Shown piece by piece: positions 6,664-10,622 of a stretch of 10,622 bases of DNA. Source of the stretch: Fimenecus sp051881335 (GTDB lineage: Bacteria > Bacillota > Clostridia > Oscillospirales > Acutalibacteraceae); assembly GCA_051881335.1 (NCBI GenBank), contig JBJEPR010000182.1:1-10622 (forward strand). Reading direction: 5' to 3'. The stretch's first letter is position 1. Each line of letters begins with the position of its first letter. The notes below the pieces were generated by a model, which did no database searches, was not told where the DNA came from, and saw only the letters and a program-made list of their open reading frames with translations. A program made the translations under genes and the position numbers.

Positions 6664-8003
6664 TATACCGTCTTTCCTTTTCCCGTGAAGGTAAATTTAA
6701 AATTGTCTTTGGTTTTCCACGGCGCGCACACGGAATCTTCGCAAAAAGACATCGGTGTTTTGTAATTCGGCGTCCACGCAGGCAGCGACGGACAATTCGG
6801 ATTGCCGCTTTTCACAAAGGCACAGATAGCGTCGGAAAGCTGTTCCGAAATTTTATAGTCTATGTCTTCAAACGGACGCCAGTTGAAATCCAGCGTGGAA
6901 AAAGCATACAGCAAATCCGCCGAATGCCACGCGCCCATATCGTCGCCGGGCAAAAAGCGGTTAAAATTATACAGATAACAGGGTGCTGTACGATTGTTTT
7001 GCATAAATTTCCCCCATTGCTTCATCACACCCTCAAGCACAATGGGAATCATATCCGTACAGGTAGAGCCGACAATTTGCGGCACTTCAGGCAAGGCATT
7101 TAAAGTAAAGGTATATTTTCGGAGGAGTTTACCGTCATACACGGGAAAAGTATAGGGCATACTGACCTTGGTTTCCTTGCAGGCTTTGCGCCACGCATAG
7201 TACAGTTCTTTTGCATCAGCCGTTTTCAGCGCTTCCATAGATTTTGCGCCGGCATTTTCCGCAACTTTGTTCCAAAAAGGCGTCATTTTTTCAACGCTTA
7301 ACGGTTTCAGCAAGCACCGTTGCAATCCTGCACCGCTTTGCAGAATTGCGCCCGCGATTTTGCCTTTCAGCATCGGATTATTCAAATGAATATCCACACT
7401 CATAGCTCCCGCGCTCTGCCCCATTAAGGTAATTTTCTGCGGGTCGCCGCCGAACGCGGCAATATTGTCAAGCACCCACTGTATGGCAACCGTTTGGTCA
7501 TACAGCCCGAAATTGGCGAGATACCCGGTTTCATCTTTTAAAGCCTTGTGCGCACAAAAACCGTACGGCCCGAGCCGGTAATTCATAGCCACGGTAATAA
7601 TGCCTTTTTCGGCAAAGCGCGCACCGCTGATATGCCCCTCGTCCGCACTGCCGCCCGTAAAGCTACCGCCGTGGATATAAATTAAAACCGGGCAGTTTTC
7701 GGCGTTTTTCGGCGTCCAAATATTGAGGAAAAAGCAATCCTCACTGTATGTAAATGCAAGCCCTTTCCGAAACTCCTTGTGATAAAACGGATTAACCTTT
7801 GCATCGTCTTCAAACGCGCGGTGCTGATAACAGCAAGCCTTGTATTCGGTGGCGTCATACACCCCCTGCCATTTCTTTTCCTGCACAGGGTATTCATACC
7901 GTTCGGCGCGGGCATACCGTACCCCGCGGTATTCGATACACCGCGCAGTTTCAATCCCTTTGATTGCACCGCAGGGTGTTTGTATTGCCGTAACTTTCAC
8001 CAT
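6663..8003 (-). CDS. Type B carboxylesterase (alpha/beta hydrolase), first gene of the glycosidase operon
   Basis: The protein has 446 residues, somewhat shorter than usual (about 500) for the carboxylesterase/para-nitrobenzyl-esterase family. The fold markers appear in order: the N-terminal GAIKGIE and FRGVRYA-like region (12-31), SEDCFFLNIWTP (87-98), the oxyanion-hole HGGSF (111-115), the nucleophile elbow MGQSAGAMS (194-202, S197), and GAWHSADLLYAF (357-368) with H360 as catalytic His. The acid residue is probably D317 in GSTCTDM, where many members use Glu. No signal peptide is seen, so it should be cytoplasmic. As lead gene of a glycosidase/transporter operon, its likely role is removing acetyl or other ester groups from imported oligosaccharides; type B esterases are otherwise broad in substrate. 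Only a G-rich stretch with poor match to a ribosome site precedes the ATG at 8003. Confidence 0.9.
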   Translation of the reverse strand: MVKVTAIQTPCGAIKGIETARCIEYRGVRYARAERYEYPVQEKKWQGVYDATEYKACCYQHRAFEDDAKVNPFYHKEFRKGLAFTYSEDCFFLNIWTPKNAENCPVLIYIHGGSFTGGSADEGHISGARFAEKGIITVAMNYRLGPYGFCAHKALKDETGYLANFGLYDQTVAIQWVLDNIAAFGGDPQKITLMGQSAGAMSVDIHLNNPMLKGKIAGAILQSGAGLQRCLLKPLSVEKMTPFWNKVAENAGAKSMEALKTADAKELYYAWRKACKETKVSMPYTFPVYDGKLLRKYTFTLNALPEVPQIVGSTCTDMIPIVLEGVMKQWGKFMQNNRTAPCYLYNFNRFLPGDDMGAWHSADLLYAFSTLDFNWRPFEDIDYKISEQLSDAICAFVKSGNPNCPSLPAWTPNYKTPMSFCEDSVCAPWKTKDNFKFTFTGKGKTV

Positions 8004-8038
8004 AACTGAGCCCCCAAAGCTATACTTTACTCTATTCC

Positions 8039-8065
8039 ATCAAACTTTGTGTATAGTTTATCAAA
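8039..8065. promoter_or_regulatory. Possible operator: two direct repeats 21 bp apart
   Basis: On the minus strand TTTGAT occurs twice (8065-8060 and 8044-8039), 21 bases from start to start, which is two helical turns. The pair brackets the candidate -10 box of the glycosidase operon. Inside it, AAACT and AGTTT (8059-8055 and 8046-8042) form a small inverted repeat. Direct repeats at this phase are typical of AraC-type regulators, but the repeats are short and A/T-rich, so chance is a real alternative. Confidence 0.2.
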
Positions 8066-8077
8066 AATTTTGTGCAA
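8050..8077 (-). promoter_or_regulatory. Candidate sigma-70 promoter of the glycosidase operon
   Basis: On the minus strand, TTGCAC (8077-8072) and TATACA (8055-8050) are separated by 16 bases, giving a leader of about 40 bases before the esterase ATG. Each box matches consensus at 4 of 6 positions. This is the best match I see in the stretch, and a promoter is expected here because the genes diverge. Confidence 0.4.
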
Positions 8078-8141
8078 AATCAATCCTAACTTCATCGGCA
8101 TTTTATATCAGTTGTGTTGCGCATCATCTTTGACAAGCGTA

Positions 8142-8171
8142 TTGACAGATTGCAAACAAATATTGTAGAAT
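8142..8171 (+). promoter_or_regulatory. Sigma-70 promoter of the nucleotidyltransferase operon
   Basis: A perfect TTGACA (8142-8147) and TAGAAT (8166-8171) are 18 bases apart. Transcription would start near 8178, leaving a leader of about 55 bases. A second TTGACA lies at 8130-8135 but has no matching -10 box. The ribosome site GGAG (8222-8225) is 8 bases before the ATG at 8234. Confidence 0.7.
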
Positions 8172-8233
8172 GAACTCGGATATACTGTTTTTATAACCGC
8201 ATATTCCACACTACCGTATTTGGAGAAAAGACT

Positions 8234-9130
8234 ATGAATAAAGAGCAATTTTCTGTGCTGACAGCATTGGAGAAAAACGCAAACCTATCTGCAAAAGAAT
8301 TATCGCAAAAAACCGGCATACAATCTGCCGCGCTTTCCGACATTCTTGCCGAATTGCAGGATTTGGGCTATTGGAAAGACGGCGCGGTAACCCAAAAAGG
8401 CCTGGAAGCCTTAGAGCCTTACCGCGTCAAGCGTGCGATCTTTATTGCGGCAGGTATGGGCTCGCGGATGATGCCGCTGACACTGTCGTGTCCGAAACCG
8501 CTTGTCCGGGTAAACGGCGTCCGCATTATCGACACATTGATTGACGCTTGCATTGCGGCGGATGTTGAGGAAATCATCATCGTACGCGGCTATCTCGGAG
8601 AATGCTTCAATCAGTTAACGGACAAGTACCCGAACATCAAGTTTGTGGACAATCCGCATTATAAGGAGTATAACAATATTTCCTCCGCGTATCTTGTGAA
8701 AGATTTAATCGGCGGGTCTTATATTTTTGAATCGGATATTTATTTGGTCAACCGCGATTTGATTACCAAATACCAATACGAAAGCAATTATCTCGGCGTC
8801 CCCTGTGAGGAAACGCCCGATTGGAGCTTTGATACCGATGAAAATTTGAAAATCACGGATTTGCACAAGCCGGGGAAAAACTGTCACCATATGTTCGGCA
8901 TTTCTTACTATGATAAACCGACCGGTGCACTGTTTGAAAAGTATGTGGAAGAAGTATTTAACAATATGCTCGGCGGGAAAGACCATTTCTGGGACGATGT
9001 GCTGTGTCATTTCTATGTGGACAAAGCCAATATCCATGTTCGGGAATGCTCCTTCCGCGATATAATGGAAATTGACTCCTTTGACGAGCTGTGTGAAATC
9101 GACGAACAATACAGAATAACGAACTTATAA
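8234..9130 (+). CDS. LicC-like nucleotidyltransferase with N-terminal winged-helix domain
   Basis: The protein has 298 residues in two parts. Residues 1-62 are a MarR-like winged helix-turn-helix: NLSAKELSQKTGIQ, a recognition-helix region, then a wing ending VTQKGLEAL. From residue 67 follows a Rossmann-like nucleotidyltransferase domain. It has the NTP-binding loop FIAAGMGSRMMPLT (70-83), PKPLVRVNG (87-95), GYLGECFNQL (119-128), YKEYNNISSAY (143-153), a likely metal-binding ESD (166-168) and the terminal MEIDSFDEL (278-286). The order and wording of these motifs resemble LicC, the CTP:phosphocholine cytidylyltransferase, and less closely sugar-phosphate nucleotidyltransferases. The role may be CDP-activation of phosphocholine, phosphoethanolamine or a phosphonate for surface polymers. 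The HTH could make it self-regulating or a regulator; neither is shown. It is followed after 15 bases by the cyclodeaminase-family gene in one operon. The substrate is uncertain. Confidence 0.9.
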   Translation: MNKEQFSVLTALEKNANLSAKELSQKTGIQSAALSDILAELQDLGYWKDGAVTQKGLEALEPYRVKRAIFIAAGMGSRMMPLTLSCPKPLVRVNGVRIIDTLIDACIAADVEEIIIVRGYLGECFNQLTDKYPNIKFVDNPHYKEYNNISSAYLVKDLIGGSYIFESDIYLVNRDLITKYQYESNYLGVPCEETPDWSFDTDENLKITDLHKPGKNCHHMFGISYYDKPTGALFEKYVEEVFNNMLGGKDHFWDDVLCHFYVDKANIHVRECSFRDIMEIDSFDELCEIDEQYRITNL

Positions 9131-9145
9131 AGGGAGACTACACAT

Positions 9146-10102
9146 ATGAAACTGATTGGGTTTGAAGAAATTGTCAATATGCATATTGAACCCCAGACGG
9201 TCTACAACTGGGTCAGCGAAATGATTTTGCATAAAAACGAAACGGTCTTGCCACACAAAATCAGTATGAAGCACGACGATTTACCGGGTGTTTTTTGCAA
9301 TGTAATGCCCAGTTTCGTTACTGTTGGCGGCAAACTGTACGGCGGCGTTAAGGTAGTCACAAGATACCCCGAAAGACAGCCCGCCTTAGACAGCCAGCTG
9401 ATTTTATTTGACGGGGTCAGCGGAGAATTCCTTGCGCTGATGGATGCGAATTGGATTACGGCCGTGCGAACAGGTGCGGTGGCCGCCCATTCCATTCAGT
9501 TATTGTCGAAAAAAGATTCCAAAGTCATCGGTATGATGGGGCTCGGAAATGTTGCACGCACTTCTATGCTGTATACTGCCGAAGTGTTCAAAGACCGCGA
9601 TTTTGATGTGAAATTGTTGAAATATCAAGGGGAAGAAGAGCTTTTTGCAAAAAGATTTGAAAAGTATTCCAATTTGCATTTCACTTATGTAGATACCGCT
9701 GAGGAAATGGTAGACGGTTCCGACATTGTTTTGTCTGCGGCAACATATCTTCCGAACAATGTTTGCGCGGACAAATATTTTAAAGAGGGTATTTTGGTGG
9801 TGCCGGTGCACACCTTAGGCTTCACCAACTGCGATTTATTCTTTGATAAGGTGTTTGCCGATGATACCGCACATGTGGAAGGATTTCGATATTTTGATAA
9901 ATTCAAATCCTTCGCAGAGGTCGCCGATGTTGTCAACGGCAAAGCGCCGGGCAGAGAAAATGACAAAGAACGAATTCTTGCTTATAATATCGGTCTTTCC
10001 ATTCACGATGTGAATTTGGCGGCAAGAATTTATGAGACGATTAAAAAAGATACATTACAGGATATTGCAATGAACCCTCCCACCGAACGGCTGTGGGTAT
10101 AA
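9146..10102 (+). CDS. Ornithine cyclodeaminase/mu-crystallin family protein
   Basis: The protein has 318 residues, normal for the family. Features are GGVKVV (66-71, with K69 at the place of the substrate-contacting Lys), AVRTGAVAA (106-114, R108 conserved), and the dinucleotide-binding MGLGNVAR (131-138) at the start of a Rossmann fold. The usual GADxPGKxE segment carrying the catalytic Asp is replaced by LGFTNCDLFFD (224-234), so Asp is missing from its normal place or shifted to D230. This makes true ornithine cyclodeaminase activity unlikely. Other family members are NAD(P)-dependent ketimine reductases, amino-acid dehydrogenases or opine-type synthases such as SbnB, which fits better. 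The ribosome site AGGGAG lies 9 bases before the ATG. The gene sits directly behind the nucleotidyltransferase and before a strong terminator, so the two probably act in one pathway. No nearby proline or siderophore genes are seen. Confidence 0.88.
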   Translation: MKLIGFEEIVNMHIEPQTVYNWVSEMILHKNETVLPHKISMKHDDLPGVFCNVMPSFVTVGGKLYGGVKVVTRYPERQPALDSQLILFDGVSGEFLALMDANWITAVRTGAVAAHSIQLLSKKDSKVIGMMGLGNVARTSMLYTAEVFKDRDFDVKLLKYQGEEELFAKRFEKYSNLHFTYVDTAEEMVDGSDIVLSAATYLPNNVCADKYFKEGILVVPVHTLGFTNCDLFFDKVFADDTAHVEGFRYFDKFKSFAEVADVVNGKAPGRENDKERILAYNIGLSIHDVNLAARIYETIKKDTLQDIAMNPPTERLWV

Positions 10103-10129
10103 CCGGAGCTTGTCCGTGGGCAAAGCAAC

Positions 10130-10170
10130 AAAAAACGCAGAATTACGGATTTCGTAATTCTGCGTTTTTT
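10130..10170 (+). terminator. Strong intrinsic terminator of the nucleotidyltransferase operon
   Basis: A perfect 12-bp inverted repeat (10136-10147 with 10153-10164, loop GATTT) is flanked by A6 and T6, making an 18-bp stem in total. It starts 28 bases after the stop codon. The A and T runs on both sides mean it could also stop transcription coming from the right. Confidence 0.92.
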
Positions 10171-10407
10171 CTTCGGCACAGCAAACCGGATTATCCGTGC
10201 CGGAAAGCTTGTTCTGTCTGTTTGATTATATTGCATTTTTGGCAATTTGCCTTGCCAAATGTTTCGCTTCAAAACGAACTCGTTCGTCCTCTTGCTTGTA
10301 AATATTAAATATAGCTTTGGCTTGCAGTAATGCCGTTTGGATTTTAGATACAACTTTGCCGTATGCCGCATTTAAAATAAACAGTGCAAGTGAAAAGAGA
10401 AAAGTAC
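10171..10407. other. Stretch without a convincing gene between operon terminator and tRNA terminator
   Basis: No frame here has both a plausible start and ribosome site. Small hairpins are visible. One has a perfect 8-bp stem of TTTGGCAA and TTGCCAAA (10238-10245 and 10252-10259, loop of 6). Nearby is a short ACGAAC/GTTCGT hairpin around 10274-10287. Another pairs CGGCAC with GTGCCG near 10174-10203. On the minus strand one frame is open from beyond the tRNA terminator to a TAA at 10226-10228, and its last 50 or so codons read like a charged amphipathic helix, but it lacks ATG, GTG or TTG at a useful place. It may be a decayed gene end or an interspersed non-coding repeat. Confidence 0.4.
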
Positions 10408-10440
10408 AAAAAGAAAAAGCCGCTACGCGACTTTTCTTTT

Positions 10441-10441
<1 letters not shown>
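10408..10441 (-). terminator. Intrinsic terminator of the tRNA-Thr/tRNA-Tyr transcript
   Basis: On the minus strand AAAAGTCGC pairs with GCGGCTTTT across the 3-base loop GTA, with one G-T pair. Longer A-rich and T-rich flanks extend it, ending in a T-rich tail. It begins directly at the CCA end of tRNA-Tyr, as expected for the end of a tRNA operon read leftward. Confidence 0.75.
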
Positions 10442-10525
<84 letters not shown>

Positions 10526-10570
10526 ATATTCAATTTTCCGGCGAGGCGTTTCAACTCGCTATGTCAAGGG

Positions 10571-10622
10571 TGGAGCTGGTGGACGGACTCGAACCCCCGA
10601 CCTGCTGATTACAAATCAGCTG
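10571..10622 (-). tRNA. tRNA-Thr (anticodon TGT), 5' part outside the window
   Basis: The 3' part of the gene is seen on the minus strand. The anticodon stem GCTGA/TCAGC holds the loop TTTGTAA with anticodon TGT (10613-10611). It is followed by the T arm with loop TTCGAGT, the 3' acceptor strand CACCAGC, discriminator T and an encoded CCA (10573-10571). The T stem has one G-G opposition and one G-T pair. It lies 45 bases upstream of tRNA-Tyr in the same direction and is probably co-transcribed with it. The D arm and 5' acceptor strand are cut off. Confidence 0.9.

Noticed and set aside
10093..10308. Plus-strand open frame of 71 codons after the cyclodeaminase-family gene
   Set aside because: It starts inside the previous gene, reads through the terminator hairpin, and has no domain or ribosome site.
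10030..10371. Minus-strand open frame of 113 codons at the end of the cyclodeaminase-family gene
   Set aside because: It overlaps the coding end of that gene and runs through the strong terminator at 10130-10170, with no ribosome site before it.
10590..10600. G-G opposition in the T stem of tRNA-Thr considered as a sign of a pseudogene
   Set aside because: The anticodon arm, T loop and CCA end are intact, and a single non-standard pair in this stem does not indicate loss of function; the 5' half is not visible.

Overview
The window suggests a Gram-positive anaerobe of the class Clostridia, most likely gut or rumen associated. The reasons are Shine-Dalgarno sites close to AAGGAGG, tightly packed carbohydrate-utilisation genes, a GPH-type sugar transporter beside cytoplasmic glycosidases, tRNA genes with encoded CCA, and short strong intrinsic terminators. 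This placement rests on style and gene content only; no phylogenetic marker is present.

Layout. (A) Positions 1-230, minus strand: the 5' end of a second GPH-family sugar transporter, cut by the window edge, with a likely TTG start behind a strong ribosome binding site. (B) Positions 320-8003, minus strand: a five-gene operon read from 8003 downward. It encodes a type B carboxylesterase, a GH31 alpha-glycosidase, a GPH/MFS sugar:cation symporter, a leaderless GH43 enzyme with a C-terminal CBM6-like domain, and a GH43-like enzyme with an N-terminal membrane anchor. It ends in an intrinsic terminator at 320-353. Two gene junctions are TAATG stop/start overlaps; a third TAATG exists at 1430, but there an internal start with a better ribosome site is preferred. 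(C) Positions 8004-8233: a divergent promoter region. (D) Positions 8142-10170, plus strand: a two-gene operon with a good sigma-70 promoter. It encodes a LicC-like nucleotidyltransferase with an N-terminal winged-helix domain, then a protein of the ornithine cyclodeaminase/mu-crystallin family with a non-canonical active-site region, and closes with an 18-bp-stem terminator. (E) Positions 10171-10407: no convincing gene. (F) Positions 10408-10622, minus strand: tRNA-Thr(TGT, cut by the window edge) followed by tRNA-Tyr(GTA) and an intrinsic terminator.

How the genes work together. Operon B looks like a utilisation locus for a decorated plant oligosaccharide. The anchored GH43-like enzyme would trim outside the cell, the GPH symporter would import oligosaccharides, and the esterase, GH31 and leaderless GH43 would remove acyl groups, alpha-linked sugars and arabinosyl or xylosyl residues in the cytoplasm. 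An acetylated, arabinosylated xylan or xyloglucan fragment would fit, but the substrate is not provable from sequence. No regulator gene for it lies in the window.

The most unusual element is operon D. Its first gene joins a putative DNA-binding domain to a LicC-type cytidylyltransferase-like domain. Its partner is an NAD(P)-dependent imine-reductase-like protein that has probably lost ornithine cyclodeaminase activity. Together they may make, or sense and make, an activated modified phospho-amino-alcohol for cell-surface decoration; that is inference.
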